Origin: Rheinheimera sp. UJ63
GTDB taxonomy: Bacteria > Pseudomonadota > Gammaproteobacteria > Enterobacterales > Alteromonadaceae
NCBI RefSeq assembly: GCF_021568285.1
Contig: NZ_JAKGTQ010000004.1
Span: 124,001-188,000 of the forward strand
Length of the DNA: 64,000 nucleotides
Direction of reading: 5' to 3'
Both the position numbers and the translations under genes were made by a program. The notes below the pieces were generated by a model that was given only the letters and a program-made list of their open reading frames with translations, had not been told where the DNA came from and searched no databases. Positions 25,542 to 35,598 of the stretch are shown piece by piece (the stretch's first letter is position 1; every line of letters starts with the position of its first letter).

Positions 25542-28328
25542 ATGCAAAAACCAGAAATCCCTTTATCAGAAGAACATCGATTACAGATATTACAGCAAAC
25601 ACAGCTGTTAGACACCGATCCCGAGGCTAGGTTTGATCGCATCACGCGTTTAGTACAGCAATGTTTTGATGTGAAAATTGTGCTCATTTCATTAGTCGAT
25701 CGAGAACGTCAGTTTCTGAAATCACGCCAAGGTTTAGAGGTGTGTGAAACACATCGGGATATTTCATTTTGTGGGCACACCATCTTAGGTGATGATGTTT
25801 TCGAAGTGTACGATGCGCAGCAAGATGCACGGTTTGATGATAATCCGTTAGTGACAACGTCACCTTTTATTCGTTTTTATGCTGGCGCACCATTAACCTT
25901 AGCGAATGAACGTATTGGCACCTTGTGTTTAATTGATGAGTTACCGCGTCGTTTATCTGAACGGGAGCGTCATAGTCTCAAGCAGTTTGCGGCGCTTATT
26001 GAACAAGAAATTAAAGATCGACTGCAAGAGCATGCGCATGAACAGCTTGCGGCAAGAGAATTAATGTATCGTTCGGTATTAGAAGGTACGCGTATTGGGA
26101 CTTGGCAATGGAATGTCCAAACCGGCGAAACCATTTTTAACGAACGCTGGGCTGAAATGGCGGGATACACCTTAGCTGAGTTAGCGCCTATTTCCATTTC
26201 TACTTGGTTTGATCTTGCACACCCTGAGGATGTTGAACAGTCTAACAGCTTGTTAGAACAGCATTTTCGCGGCGAGTCCGCCTTTTATGACTGTAAATGT
26301 CGTATTCGACATCGAGCCGGCCATTGGATTTGGGTGCATGACCGAGGTCGGGTGATTTCATGGACAGATGATGGTAAGCCGTTAATGATGTATGGCACCC
26401 ATGCTGATATTACTGCCCAAAAACAGGCAGAATTAGAAATCAAGGCCAGCCGCGATCAGTTTCAAGCACTGGTATCAAATATCCCTGGCATTACTTATCG
26501 CTGTAAGGTAGACGCAAACTGGACCATGCTGTTTATGAGCAGCAGTATTGATCCAGTTTCGGGTTATCCAGCCAGTGACTTTATTAACAACAAGGTCCGC
26601 ACCTATGCCAGCGTGATCCATCCTGCAGATCGCGCTTGGTTAGAAAAGGCCGTGAACCAAGCCGTGGCTGAACAACAAAGCTGGAAATTGCAGTACCGTG
26701 TTATGCACAAAAACGGTGAGATCCATTGGGTAGAAGAGCGTGGTAAAGCCGATTACAGCGAAGATGGCAAGGTGCGTTATCTCGATGGTTTTATTTTGGA
26801 TATCTCCGAAGAAAAGCTCGCCAAGCATAAGTTGTCTGTTTTAGCGTCACAATTACCTGGCATGGTGTATCAATATCAACAATGGCCTGATGGGCGAGTT
26901 GCCTTTCCTTATGCTAGCCATGCCATTGAAAAGATTTATGGCTTAAAACCGGCTGAAGTAAAAAAAGATGCCTCTGCCGCGTTTCAGAAAATCTATGCCG
27001 AAGATTTACCTGCACTGGTTGAAAGCATTGAGCACTCACGTTTGAACTTAACTGAATGGTTTAATGAATATCGGGTAATAAAAGAAGATGGCTCATTTAT
27101 GTGGTTGTCTGGCAGTGCCCAGCCAGAAGCCATGCCCGATGGCAGTACCTTGTGGCATGGCTATATTCAAGATATCACCACTACTAAACAATACTATTTA
27201 CAGTTAGAGCGGGTAAACCGTGAATTAAAAATGGCTCAGCAACGGCTTGATAGTGCCAGTAAAAATGCCGCTATCGGTTTTTGGCAGGCATCACTAGTTA
27301 GCGGTGAGTTATGGTGGTCACCGATGATTTATCAATTATTTGGTTTTAACGAGCAAGATACCAAGCCGAGCGTAGCCTTGTTTAAAAGTACTGTGCATCC
27401 GGATGATCGTCAGTTAGTGGAACAAAGTGAGCAAATGGCGCAAGAAACGGGCGTGCATGATGTTATCCATCGCATTATTCGCCCCGATGGCACCATTCGC
27501 TGGGTGCATGAAGTGGCTAAATTGTTGCCACTGACCGAAAACCCCGAAAAATTGTTGGTAGGTTCGGTGCAAGATGTCACTGAGCAAATGAAATTACAAC
27601 AACTCAAAGATGAATTTATTTCGACGGTAAGCCATGAATTACGCACACCCCTGACGGCGATTAAAGGGGCGTTAAGTTTATTGAATGCCGGCGCCAGGGA
27701 CCAGCTGTCGGATAAAATGCAAAAGATGCTGCAAATTGCGGCCAGTAATACCGAACGTTTAGCTAACTTAATTAATGACTTACTCGACATTGAAAAGTTA
27801 ACTGCGGGTAAGATACAGCTTAATATCCAACCTTTGCATGTTGCAACAGAACTGCAGCAGGCCCTAGAAAATTTATTACCTTACGCTGAGCAACATCAAA
27901 TCACTTTAAATATTGAACAGTGTGATAACAGTCTGTGTGTGTTAGCCGATGCGATGCGTTTACAACAAGTACTGACTAACTTAATATCTAATGCTATTAA
28001 GTTTTCACACCATGAGGGGGAAGTGGCTATTAACGCAGAGCACTTAGGGGACAAAGTGCAAATTGCCATCACGGATCACGGTATTGGTATCAGCCCAGAC
28101 TTTAAACATCGTGTGTTTGAACGTTTTGCTCAAGCTGATGGTTCCAATAATCGACAAACCGGCGGAACCGGCTTAGGTTTAGCCATTTGCAAAGAATTAA
28201 TTGAGCAAATGCAGGGAACCATTAGTTTTGACTCTGTTCTTGCCGAGGGCAGCACCTTCCGTTTTGTGTTACCGTATTATCAAAAACCTGAATATATCTC
28301 TGTTGTACAGGAAGACCCAGATGAATAG
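25542..28328 (+). CDS. Cytoplasmic multi-PAS sensor histidine kinase (GAF-PASx4-HisKA-HATPase)
   Basis: 928 residues without membrane helices. An N-terminal GAF domain (about 20-160, including VSLVDRERQFLKSRQG-like ISLVDRERQFLKSRQG) is followed by four PAS/PAC repeats (about 175-685), each ending in a PAC-type strand such as YGTHADITAQK, LDGFILDISEEK, HGYIQDITTTK and VGSVQDVTEQM. The kinase core has STVSHELRTPLTAIKGAL (His about 696), NLISNAIKFSHHEG and GTGLGLAICKELIEQ. Its core is very similar to that of the preceding kinase, suggesting duplication. It overlaps the next gene by 8 nt, so coupling to that HPt-REC-REC-GGDEF protein is likely. Confidence 0.88.
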   Translation: MQKPEIPLSEEHRLQILQQTQLLDTDPEARFDRITRLVQQCFDVKIVLISLVDRERQFLKSRQGLEVCETHRDISFCGHTILGDDVFEVYDAQQDARFDDNPLVTTSPFIRFYAGAPLTLANERIGTLCLIDELPRRLSERERHSLKQFAALIEQEIKDRLQEHAHEQLAARELMYRSVLEGTRIGTWQWNVQTGETIFNERWAEMAGYTLAELAPISISTWFDLAHPEDVEQSNSLLEQHFRGESAFYDCKCRIRHRAGHWIWVHDRGRVISWTDDGKPLMMYGTHADITAQKQAELEIKASRDQFQALVSNIPGITYRCKVDANWTMLFMSSSIDPVSGYPASDFINNKVRTYASVIHPADRAWLEKAVNQAVAEQQSWKLQYRVMHKNGEIHWVEERGKADYSEDGKVRYLDGFILDISEEKLAKHKLSVLASQLPGMVYQYQQWPDGRVAFPYASHAIEKIYGLKPAEVKKDASAAFQKIYAEDLPALVESIEHSRLNLTEWFNEYRVIKEDGSFMWLSGSAQPEAMPDGSTLWHGYIQDITTTKQYYLQLERVNRELKMAQQRLDSASKNAAIGFWQASLVSGELWWSPMIYQLFGFNEQDTKPSVALFKSTVHPDDRQLVEQSEQMAQETGVHDVIHRIIRPDGTIRWVHEVAKLLPLTENPEKLLVGSVQDVTEQMKLQQLKDEFISTVSHELRTPLTAIKGALSLLNAGARDQLSDKMQKMLQIAASNTERLANLINDLLDIEKLTAGKIQLNIQPLHVATELQQALENLLPYAEQHQITLNIEQCDNSLCVLADAMRLQQVLTNLISNAIKFSHHEGEVAINAEHLGDKVQIAITDHGIGISPDFKHRVFERFAQADGSNNRQTGGTGLGLAICKELIEQMQGTISFDSVLAEGSTFRFVLPYYQKPEYISVVQEDPDE

Positions 28329-29961
28329 TACTCCGGCTAAAAGATCACCGTCAGAAGCGTTTGCACAGTTACGACAGCGTTTTGAACACGGTTTGCCAGA
28401 ACGATTAGCGCGTATGGTAAAGCTTGCTAAGGCCGATGCCAGTAAAGAGTCGTTAACATTATTAATGGCAGAAGCCCACAAACTGGCGGGTGCATGTGGC
28501 ACCTTTGGATACGCCAGTTTAGGCACACAAGCCCGGCAAATTGAGCAATTAACCTTAATTATTATTAACAAAACTGAGCTTGAGCAGAACCAAGCTATAC
28601 CCTCGTTAAAACGCGCGGTAATAGAGTTCGAAATTGCTATGGACAAAGCTTTACGCAATAAATACAGTGAATTAGGCATTCCAGATCCAATAATCTTACA
28701 ACCGAACACCATTTGGTTAATTCTCGATTCTAAAACCATTATTGATGAATTAAGCCAGCAGTTAACCGCATTTGGGATGCAAGTTGAGCTATTTACTGCC
28801 TTTGATGACTGTTTACAGCGGCTGCAAAATACCGCACCCACTATTTTATTGTCAGCTATTACTTTAGCCGACGGCAGCCTGTTGTTTGAACAGACGCTAC
28901 TATTAGACCAGTTAGTTAAAAAGCATGCGCGTTTGCTGGTTTTATCTGCTAAAGATAATTTTGATTTACGTATTAAAGCAGCACAACAGCGTGCCGATGC
29001 TTTTTTTGTCGCGCCTTTAGATATTCCTAGCTGTATTTCTACCATTACTGAGTTACTTGAAACCCACAGTGGCAGTATTGGCCGGGTGTTTATTGTTGAT
29101 GATGATACCTTACTGGCTGAGCATTACGCTTTAGTTTTGCAAAATGTCGGTATTGAAACGGCGATTGTCAATAATGTCCGCGATATTGTGAACGAGTTAA
29201 TGCGCTTTCAGCCTGATCTGGTATTAATGGATATTTACATGCCAGAGATTTCTGGTGCTGAACTGGCAGGGCTGATTCGGCAATATCCCTCATTGAAGCG
29301 TATACCTATTGTTTATCTTTCTTCAGAGGTAAACAAATCCCTGCAGTTGCGTGCCATGGCGCATGGTGCAGATGATTTTTTAACCAAGCCGATTGACGAT
29401 ACGCAGTTAACACAAGCAATAAAAGTGCGGTTGGCGCGCAGTATTCAGATTAAAAACTTAATTGAAAAAGATGGTTTAACGGGCTTAATTAAACACAGCT
29501 CGATTAAAAGTGCGGTGGAGATAGAATTAGATCGTACCGGGCGCGAACAGCAACCGCTTAGTGTTGTGATGGTTGATATCGATTTGTTTAAATCGGTAAA
29601 TGATAATTATGGTCATGCGATTGGTGACGTGGTTATTTCAGCCTTAGCGACATTATTACGCAAGCGTATTCGTAAAACGGATCGCGCCGGTCGCTATGGT
29701 GGTGAAGAGTTTTTACTGGTGTTACCCGATTGCGGTGCCGAAGAAGCCAAAAAAATAACTGAAAGTATTCTCGATGCCTTTAGAAAGTTAAAGTTTACGG
29801 CTGATGATAACACCTTTAGCTGTACTTTCTCTGCGGGCGTGGTTTCAACCAGTAACCAACGTTTTAGTGATGCGGCAACAATGATTGTTGCGGCGGATGA
29901 CGCACTATATCACGCAAAAGAAACGGGCCGAAACCGCATTTGTCTTGCTGAGGATGATTAA
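28321..29961 (+). CDS. HPt-REC-REC-GGDEF diguanylate cyclase
   Basis: 546 residues from ATG 28321, inside the end of the upstream kinase gene. Domains: HPt (AEAHKLAGACGTFGY, phospho-His about 53); a pseudo-receiver (about 135-245) that lacks the phospho-Asp (TILLSAITLADG); a true receiver (about 255-375; VFIVDDD, LVLMDIYMPE, YLSSE, TKPIDD); and a GGDEF domain (about 390-545) with intact GRYGGEEF and the inhibitory I-site RKTD five residues before it. It should make c-di-GMP under phosphorelay control with product inhibition. It is the opposite-activity partner of the divergent EAL protein at 19991. Confidence 0.9.
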   Translation: MNSTPAKRSPSEAFAQLRQRFEHGLPERLARMVKLAKADASKESLTLLMAEAHKLAGACGTFGYASLGTQARQIEQLTLIIINKTELEQNQAIPSLKRAVIEFEIAMDKALRNKYSELGIPDPIILQPNTIWLILDSKTIIDELSQQLTAFGMQVELFTAFDDCLQRLQNTAPTILLSAITLADGSLLFEQTLLLDQLVKKHARLLVLSAKDNFDLRIKAAQQRADAFFVAPLDIPSCISTITELLETHSGSIGRVFIVDDDTLLAEHYALVLQNVGIETAIVNNVRDIVNELMRFQPDLVLMDIYMPEISGAELAGLIRQYPSLKRIPIVYLSSEVNKSLQLRAMAHGADDFLTKPIDDTQLTQAIKVRLARSIQIKNLIEKDGLTGLIKHSSIKSAVEIELDRTGREQQPLSVVMVDIDLFKSVNDNYGHAIGDVVISALATLLRKRIRKTDRAGRYGGEEFLLVLPDCGAEEAKKITESILDAFRKLKFTADDNTFSCTFSAGVVSTSNQRFSDAATMIVAADDALYHAKETGRNRICLAEDD

Positions 29962-29976
29962 CAGTACAACACCCTA

Positions 29977-30003
29977 CAAAAGGTCAGCAAGCTGACCTTT
30001 TTG
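29977..30003. terminator. Bidirectional terminator between the GGDEF gene and luxS
   Basis: AGGTCAGC (29981-29988) and GCTGACCT (29991-29998) pair around a 2-nt loop, flanked by A-run and T-run. It serves both converging genes. Confidence 0.85.
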
Positions 30004-30015
30004 TGAGCGATACCC

Positions 30016-30525
30016 TTATAACTTGCTGAGTACTTCAGCCGGTAACGCCAATTCATCATTACGGTTCACACCGACACCGCGAGTTAAAATGTTTTGTGCG
30101 ATTTGCTTGGCTTCTTCTAATGAATGCATTTGTGCGGTGCCACACTGATAGATATTCAGCTCAGGAATATCCTGTTGGCTTGCAACCTGTAACACATCTG
30201 TCATGGCGGCTTGCCAAGCTTGGCCAACACGTTGCTCATCAGGCGTACCAATTAAGCTCATGTAAAAACCAGTGCGGCAGCCCATTGGCGAGATATCAAT
30301 AATTTCAACGTCAGCACTGTTTAGGTGATCCCGCATAAAACCGGCAAATAAGTGCTCTAAAGTGTGAATACCTTTCTCAGATAAGATCTCTTCGTTCGGT
30401 ACACAAAAACGTAAATCATAAACGGTGATCGCATCACCCTTAGGCGTGTTCATCTTCTTCGCAACCCGAACGGCAGGCGCTCGCATAATGGTATGGTCTA
30501 CGGTAAAGCTATCAAGTAATGGCAT
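30016..30525 (-). CDS. luxS: S-ribosylhomocysteine lyase LuxS
   Basis: 169 residues, normal length. The metal site is visible: His54, Glu57 and His58 in [10 protein letters not shown], and Cys128 in [14 protein letters not shown]. Catalytic Cys83 is in MGCRTGFYM. It splits S-ribosylhomocysteine into homocysteine and DPD, the AI-2 precursor, in the activated methyl cycle. No AI-2 receptor or lsr genes are nearby, so a recycling role is as likely as signalling. Confidence 0.97.
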   Translation of the reverse strand: MPLLDSFTVDHTIMRAPAVRVAKKMNTPKGDAITVYDLRFCVPNEEILSEKGIHTLEHLFAGFMRDHLNSADVEIIDISPMGCRTGFYMSLIGTPDEQRVGQAWQAAMTDVLQVASQQDIPELNIYQCGTAQMHSLEEAKQIAQNILTRGVGVNRNDELALPAEVLSKL

Positions 30526-30658
30526 AGCGGATCCTATTTAGAAAAAAAGTGTTGGTCGATTATAGCCCTGAGCGGTGGCTTAAGTTAACCGCTTTTCAAC
30601 AAAAGCCGCGTTAAAGTCATTTAACTTAGACAAAATCAAAAAAAATCACGTTGATAAC

Positions 30659-30688
30659 CTTGAATAGATCAGGGCTAATCCCCACTAA
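30659..30688 (+). promoter_or_regulatory. Sigma-32 promoter of dnaK
   Basis: CTTGAAT (30659-30665), a 14-bp spacer and CCCCACTA starting at 30680 match the heat-shock consensus. It lies about 50 bp upstream of the dnaK start. No CIRCE repeat is present in the 212-bp luxS-dnaK spacer. Confidence 0.85.
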
Positions 30689-30737
30689 TTTACCATCGCA
30701 ACGATACATTGTTCAGAATATTAGGTGGAGAGAAATT

Positions 30738-32645
30738 ATGGGTAGAATTATTGGTATTGACTTGGGTACAACCAACTCTTGTGTGGCTATTTTAGATGGC
30801 GATAAGCCAAGAGTATTAGAGAATGCTGAAGGCGCTCGTACTACGCCATCCATCATTGCTTATGCAGAAGATGGTGAAGTTTTAGTAGGGCAACCAGCAA
30901 AACGTCAAGCGGTGACCAACCCTAAAAATACTCTGTATGCAATCAAGCGTTTAATTGGCCGTCGTTTTGAAGACGAAGAAGTACAACGCGACATCAAAAT
31001 CATGCCGTTCAAAATTGTTAAAGCAGACAATGGTGACGCTTGGGTTGAAGTAAAAGACCGAAAATTAGCTGCGCCACAAATTTCAGCTGAAATCTTGAAA
31101 AAAATGAAGAAAACCGCTGAAGACTATCTTGGTGAAGCGGTTACTGCCGCAGTCATTACGGTTCCAGCTTACTTCAACGATGCGCAGCGCCAAGCGACGA
31201 AAGATGCTGGCCGTATCGCAGGTTTAGACGTTAAACGTATTATCAACGAACCGACAGCCGCGGCATTAGCCTACGGTATGGATAAAAAGAAAGGCGACAC
31301 CAAAGTTGCAGTATATGACTTAGGTGGCGGTACTTTCGATATCTCTATTATTGAAATTGATGATGTGGATGGCGAGCAAACGTTCGAAGTATTAGCGACC
31401 AACGGTGATACTCACTTAGGTGGTGAAGACTTTGATAACCGCGTAATTAACTACTTAGTTGAAGAGTTTAAGAAAGAGCAAGGCATGGATTTACGTAATG
31501 ATCCTTTAGCCATGCAACGTTTAAAAGAAGCAGCAGAAAAAGCTAAGATTGAGCTGTCATCTGCTTCACAAACTGAAGTTAACTTACCGTACATCACCGC
31601 AGATGCCTCAGGTCCAAAACACCTGAACATCAAAGTGACTCGCGCTAAATTAGAATCTTTGGTTGAAGATTTAGTACAACGCACCTTAGAGCCATTGAAA
31701 AAGGCGCTTGCTGATGCCGATTTAAGCGTCAGCGAAATCAACGAGATTATTCTGGTTGGTGGTCAAACGCGTATGCCGAAAGTACAAGAAGCCGTTACCG
31801 CTTTCTTCGGTAAAGAGCCTCGTAAAGACGTTAACCCAGATGAAGCCGTTGCGGTTGGTGCGGCCATTCAAGGTGCGGTGCTGTCAGGTGATGTTAAAGA
31901 CGTTTTATTACTGGATGTTACCCCGTTATCACTAGGTATCGAAACCATGGGTAGCGTGATGACAGCTCTGATTGAGAAAAACACCACTATCCCGACGAAA
32001 AAGTCGCAAGTGTTCTCAACGGCGGATGATAACCAATCTGCGGTGACGATCCACGTCATTCAGGGTGAGCGTAAGCGCGCTTCAGATAATAAATCTCTGG
32101 GGCAATTTAACTTAGAAGGTATTCGCCCAGGTCGTCGTGGCGAGCCACAAATTGAAGTAACTTTCGATTTAGATGCGGACGGTATTTTACACGTGTCGGC
32201 GAAAGACAAAGACACCGGTAAAGAGCAAAAGATCACCATCAAAGCTTCTTCAGGTTTAAGTGAGGAAGAAATCGATAAAATGGTGCGTGATGCCGAAGCG
32301 AATGCTGAAGAAGATAAAAAGTTCGAAGAAATGGTGCAGGCACGTAACCAAGCCGATGCTATGGTACACTCTACCCGCAAACAGCTGGAAGAAGCCGGTT
32401 CTGCGTTAGCTGCCAATGATAAAGAAGCTATCGAGAACGCGATTACCGATCTGGAAAAAGCGATGAAAGGCAGCGATAAAGCTGACATCGAAGCGAAAAC
32501 CCAGGCCTTGTTACAAGCTTCGCAAAAACTGATGGAAGCAGCACAAGCTAAAGGTCAGCAGGGTGGTGAAGAAACCGCTCAGCAGTCTGGTGGCGATGAT
32601 GTTGTTGACGCTGAATTTGAAGAAGTTAAAGACGACAAGAAGTAA
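30738..32645 (+). CDS. dnaK: Hsp70 chaperone DnaK
   Basis: 635 residues from ATG 30738 (AGGTGGAG upstream); the longer frame runs through the promoter and is not coding. The ATPase domain has [26 protein letters not shown] and [13 protein letters not shown]. The interdomain linker [18 protein letters not shown], the substrate domain and a helical lid follow, ending in EEVKDDKK. It works with DnaJ (next gene) and GrpE (16494) in folding and in control of sigma-32. Confidence 0.98.
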   Translation: MGRIIGIDLGTTNSCVAILDGDKPRVLENAEGARTTPSIIAYAEDGEVLVGQPAKRQAVTNPKNTLYAIKRLIGRRFEDEEVQRDIKIMPFKIVKADNGDAWVEVKDRKLAAPQISAEILKKMKKTAEDYLGEAVTAAVITVPAYFNDAQRQATKDAGRIAGLDVKRIINEPTAAALAYGMDKKKGDTKVAVYDLGGGTFDISIIEIDDVDGEQTFEVLATNGDTHLGGEDFDNRVINYLVEEFKKEQGMDLRNDPLAMQRLKEAAEKAKIELSSASQTEVNLPYITADASGPKHLNIKVTRAKLESLVEDLVQRTLEPLKKALADADLSVSEINEIILVGGQTRMPKVQEAVTAFFGKEPRKDVNPDEAVAVGAAIQGAVLSGDVKDVLLLDVTPLSLGIETMGSVMTALIEKNTTIPTKKSQVFSTADDNQSAVTIHVIQGERKRASDNKSLGQFNLEGIRPGRRGEPQIEVTFDLDADGILHVSAKDKDTGKEQKITIKASSGLSEEEIDKMVRDAEANAEEDKKFEEMVQARNQADAMVHSTRKQLEEAGSALAANDKEAIENAITDLEKAMKGSDKADIEAKTQALLQASQKLMEAAQAKGQQGGEETAQQSGGDDVVDAEFEEVKDDKK

Positions 32646-32659
32646 TTATCACCCATATC

Positions 32660-32687
32660 GGGCTGCAGCATAATCTGTAGCCCTTTT
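32660..32687 (+). terminator. Hairpin between dnaK and dnaJ
   Basis: GGGCTGCAG (32660-32668) and CTGTAGCCC (32675-32683) form a 9-bp stem with one G-U pair and a 6-nt loop, followed by TTTT. It is weak enough for readthrough and would lower dnaJ relative to dnaK. Confidence 0.65.
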
Positions 32688-32709
32688 ACTGAGAATTAAG
32701 CACAGATCT

Positions 32710-33840
32710 ATGTCCAAGCGTGACTATTATGAAGTATTAGGTGTCGCTAAAGGCGCCGATGATAAAGAGATCAAAAAGGCTTATAAACGCCTCGCCATGA
32801 AATTTCACCCCGATCGCACACAGGGTGATAAAGCCATGGAAGAGAAGTTTAAAGAAGTGCAAGAAGCCTATGAGATTTTGTCTGACGACCAGAAAAAAGC
32901 CGCCTATGATCGCTTCGGCCATGCCGGGGTAGATCCGAATCGTGGTGCGGGTGGTGGCGGTAATGCTGACTTTGGTGATATTTTCGGCGACGTGTTCGGC
33001 GATATCTTCGGAGGCGGTGGCCGTCGCGGTCAATCACGGGCACAGCGCGGCTCAGATCTTCGTTATAACTTAGAACTGACATTAGAAGAAGCCGTTAAAG
33101 GTAAATCAGTCGACATTAAAGTGCCGACAATGGTCGGTTGTGATAGTTGTGATGGTTCAGGTGCTAAAAAAGGCACTTCAGCCAAGAGCTGCCCAACCTG
33201 TCATGGTGCTGGCCAAGTGACGATGCGCCAAGGCTTTTTCGCGGTACAACAAACCTGTCCTACTTGTAGTGGGCGTGGCAAGATTATTCCTGATCCTTGC
33301 AGCAAGTGTCATGGTGAAGGCCGCATCGAAAAAACCAAAACGCTGGCAGTTAAAATCCCTGCGGGTGTGGATACCGGTGACCGTATTCGTTTAACCGGCG
33401 AAGGCGAAGCAGGTATGCATGGCGCTCCGGCGGGTGATTTGTATGTGCAGGTTAGCGTTAAGCAACACGCTATTTTCCAGCGTGATGGTAACAACCTGTA
33501 TTGCGATGTGCCGTTAAGCTTTGCGACCGCAGCTTTAGGTGGTGAAATTGATGTGCCAACCCTAGATGGCCGGGTTAAATTAAAGATCCCAGCCGAAACA
33601 CAAACTGAGAAAATGTTCCGCCTACGTGGCAAGGGCGTGCAATCAGTGCGTGGTGGTGGTGTCGGTGATTTAGTGTGTAAAGTGGTGATCGAAACGCCAG
33701 TGAATTTATCTGAGCGGCAAAAAGAGCTACTAAGACAACTGGACGATAGCATGGCTGGCGACAGTGAAGCCAAGCATCGGCCGAAGTCAAAAGGGTTCTT
33801 CGATGGTGTGAAGAAGTTTTTTGATGATTTAACTAACTAA
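32710..33840 (+). CDS. dnaJ: Hsp40 co-chaperone DnaJ
   Basis: 376 residues, type I layout. The J domain has the HPD motif in KFHPDRTQG; the Gly/Phe linker (about 75-110) contains [16 protein letters not shown]. Four CxxCxGxG zinc repeats follow (about 140-205: [32 protein letters not shown]), then the C-terminal substrate domains. It stimulates DnaK ATPase. It is in an operon with dnaK across a 64-bp spacer with an attenuating hairpin. Confidence 0.98.
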   Translation: MSKRDYYEVLGVAKGADDKEIKKAYKRLAMKFHPDRTQGDKAMEEKFKEVQEAYEILSDDQKKAAYDRFGHAGVDPNRGAGGGGNADFGDIFGDVFGDIFGGGGRRGQSRAQRGSDLRYNLELTLEEAVKGKSVDIKVPTMVGCDSCDGSGAKKGTSAKSCPTCHGAGQVTMRQGFFAVQQTCPTCSGRGKIIPDPCSKCHGEGRIEKTKTLAVKIPAGVDTGDRIRLTGEGEAGMHGAPAGDLYVQVSVKQHAIFQRDGNNLYCDVPLSFATAALGGEIDVPTLDGRVKLKIPAETQTEKMFRLRGKGVQSVRGGGVGDLVCKVVIETPVNLSERQKELLRQLDDSMAGDSEAKHRPKSKGFFDGVKKFFDDLTN

Positions 33841-33854
33841 TCTAATTAGTAAAA

Positions 33855-33886
33855 AAATAAACCACCCATAATCGGGTGGTTTTTTT
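33855..33886. terminator. Terminator after dnaJ
   Basis: ACCACCC (33861-33867) and GGGTGGT (33874-33880) form a 7-bp stem with T6 following at 33881-33886 and an A-run before it. Confidence 0.88.
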
Positions 33887-33942
33887 ATGCCAGCAGAGTA
33901 AACTGGTCAAATGTGTTCGATGAGTTTGCAAAAGGATTTAAG

Positions 33943-34755
33943 ATGATAAAGAAATTATTGGTGTCAGCCATTTGTACCGTGTTACTGGTGGCCTGTGCTG
34001 AGTCACCGACCGGACGTCGTCAAGTGATGTTGTACGATAACCAGCAATTAAGCACCATGGGTGCACAAACCTTCGAAGAAATGAAAGCCGCTGAAAAAAT
34101 CAGCAACGATGCTGAAATTAATCGCTACGTGTTATGTGTCAGCAATGCCTTACTGAAAGTGACCCCTGATGAATATCAGCAACAAAGCTGGGAAATTGTG
34201 GTTTTTGATAGCGAGCAAGTGAATGCCTTTGCATTACCTGGAGGCAAAATTGGTGTTTATACCGGCTTGTTAAAAGTGGCAGAAACACCAGCACAATTAG
34301 CTGCCGTAGTAGGGCATGAAATTGCACACGTGATGGCGGGCCACAGCAATGAGCGGCTCTCTACCAATCAATTCTTACAAATGGCCCTAGCCCTAGGCGA
34401 TGCCGGCTCTAAAGCCTACGGCGTGCAATATCAGCAAGAATTAATGGCGGCCTTAGGTGTCGGTGCGCAATTAGGCGTAGCTTTACCGTTTAGCCGGGCC
34501 CATGAAACAGAATCTGATATAATTGGCCTTGAATTAATGGCAAAAGCGGGTTTTGACCCAAGCGAAGCGGTTAACTTATGGCGTAATATGGCGAAGGCCA
34601 GTGGCCCTGCTGGCCCACAATTCTTATCGAGCCACCCTGTACCCGAAACCAGGATTACGACCTTACAAGACATGATGCCTGAGGCGAATGGTTTTTATAC
34701 ACAGCGCAAAGCAGCTGGCAATTTGCCAAGTTGCCGCAAACCGGCTAAATTATAG
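33943..34755 (+). CDS. M48-family zinc metallopeptidase lipoprotein
   Basis: 270 residues from ATG 33943, with AAGGA seven bases upstream. Lipobox LLVAC gives an acylated Cys18, so it is anchored in the periplasm. The zinc site HEIAH is at 125-129, with the third ligand in the downstream HETESDIIGLELM, and NAFALPGGKIGVYTGLL precedes the active site as in other M48 proteins. It is closest in layout to LoiP/YcaL-type outer-membrane quality-control proteases. It follows dnaKJ but sits behind their terminator, so it has its own promoter. Confidence 0.88.
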   Translation: MIKKLLVSAICTVLLVACAESPTGRRQVMLYDNQQLSTMGAQTFEEMKAAEKISNDAEINRYVLCVSNALLKVTPDEYQQQSWEIVVFDSEQVNAFALPGGKIGVYTGLLKVAETPAQLAAVVGHEIAHVMAGHSNERLSTNQFLQMALALGDAGSKAYGVQYQQELMAALGVGAQLGVALPFSRAHETESDIIGLELMAKAGFDPSEAVNLWRNMAKASGPAGPQFLSSHPVPETRITTLQDMMPEANGFYTQRKAAGNLPSCRKPAKL

Positions 34756-34921
34756 GTAAGCTATTGTAATTAAATAACGTCAGCTTTTTTTACACTAACC
34801 TAATAGTACTGATATCGGGTTTAAAATAACCCCATAGAAATCAGAGATCTGTATTTTTGGTGTGTAAATTGCATGTTTAATTGTAAGCTCACAGAATTCA
34901 ACTTGTTGTAGGAAGGTTTAT

Positions 34922-35584
34922 ATGCAAGGAAATAACCCGAAAGACCAACACGACGCTAAAGTAAGTCGTCGTAAGTTTTTGACCAAAGTCGGCACTGGTG
35001 TCGTGATTTCTGCATTGCCTGCTAAGTCAGTTTGGGGAGCTTGTTCTGTTTCAGGAGCATTGTCTGGTAATTTATCGCACAATACTAATAATGACCACTG
35101 TATAGTTCCAACGCTAACGAATGGACGTTCTCCAGGCGGTTGGTCAAATATTAGCAGTAATAATATTAATTCTTTTTTCATTGAACTAGACCGGATTAAA
35201 TCTTCTTATGGCAATAAATCAAATGAGTTTAATAATGCGGTAAAAAAATATTTAGATTTCGTTAATACTGTTAAAAATCATACATTACCTGTACCTAAAG
35301 AACTTACTACTAGAAATTATACTATTAAAAGTGGGCTGTCTTCTAACGGCTCAGGTGATAATAATATTTTTTATCATTTGTCTGCCGTCTACCTTAATGC
35401 TTATTTTGGTTTTTATAAAGGTTACCTCGGAAAACAATCTGCAGATGAGTTAGTAAATACTATATTTATGGTCTGGTATATTCAGCTAAGTAATACTAAC
35501 ACGAGAAGTCGTAGCTCAGTAAACTTTAGTGATACAGTTCTGGGTTATAATGATGGTAGTACTGATTGGAAACTACCTATCTAA
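34922..35584 (+). CDS. Tat-exported protein of unknown function (first gene of HPr-rel-A operon)
   Basis: 220 residues. A twin-arginine signal, SRRKFLTKVGTGVV at 15-28, ends near SVWGA (40); a Cys directly follows, but the preceding residues are not a good lipobox. The mature part is rich in Ser, Asn and Tyr, with a helical middle (FFIELDRIKSSYGN) and a second hydrophobic stretch (YLNAYFGFYKGYLG). I recognise no domain. GGAAGG precedes the ATG. It is more AT-rich than its neighbours and heads a tight operon with a PqqD-like protein, an HprK-related kinase and a nucleotidyltransferase, so it is the natural candidate substrate of those enzymes. That link is inference from gene order. Confidence 0.7.
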   Translation: MQGNNPKDQHDAKVSRRKFLTKVGTGVVISALPAKSVWGACSVSGALSGNLSHNTNNDHCIVPTLTNGRSPGGWSNISSNNINSFFIELDRIKSSYGNKSNEFNNAVKKYLDFVNTVKNHTLPVPKELTTRNYTIKSGLSSNGSGDNNIFYHLSAVYLNAYFGFYKGYLGKQSADELVNTIFMVWYIQLSNTNTRSRSSVNFSDTVLGYNDGSTDWKLPI

Positions 35585-35598
35585 TTAATAAATTTTAA

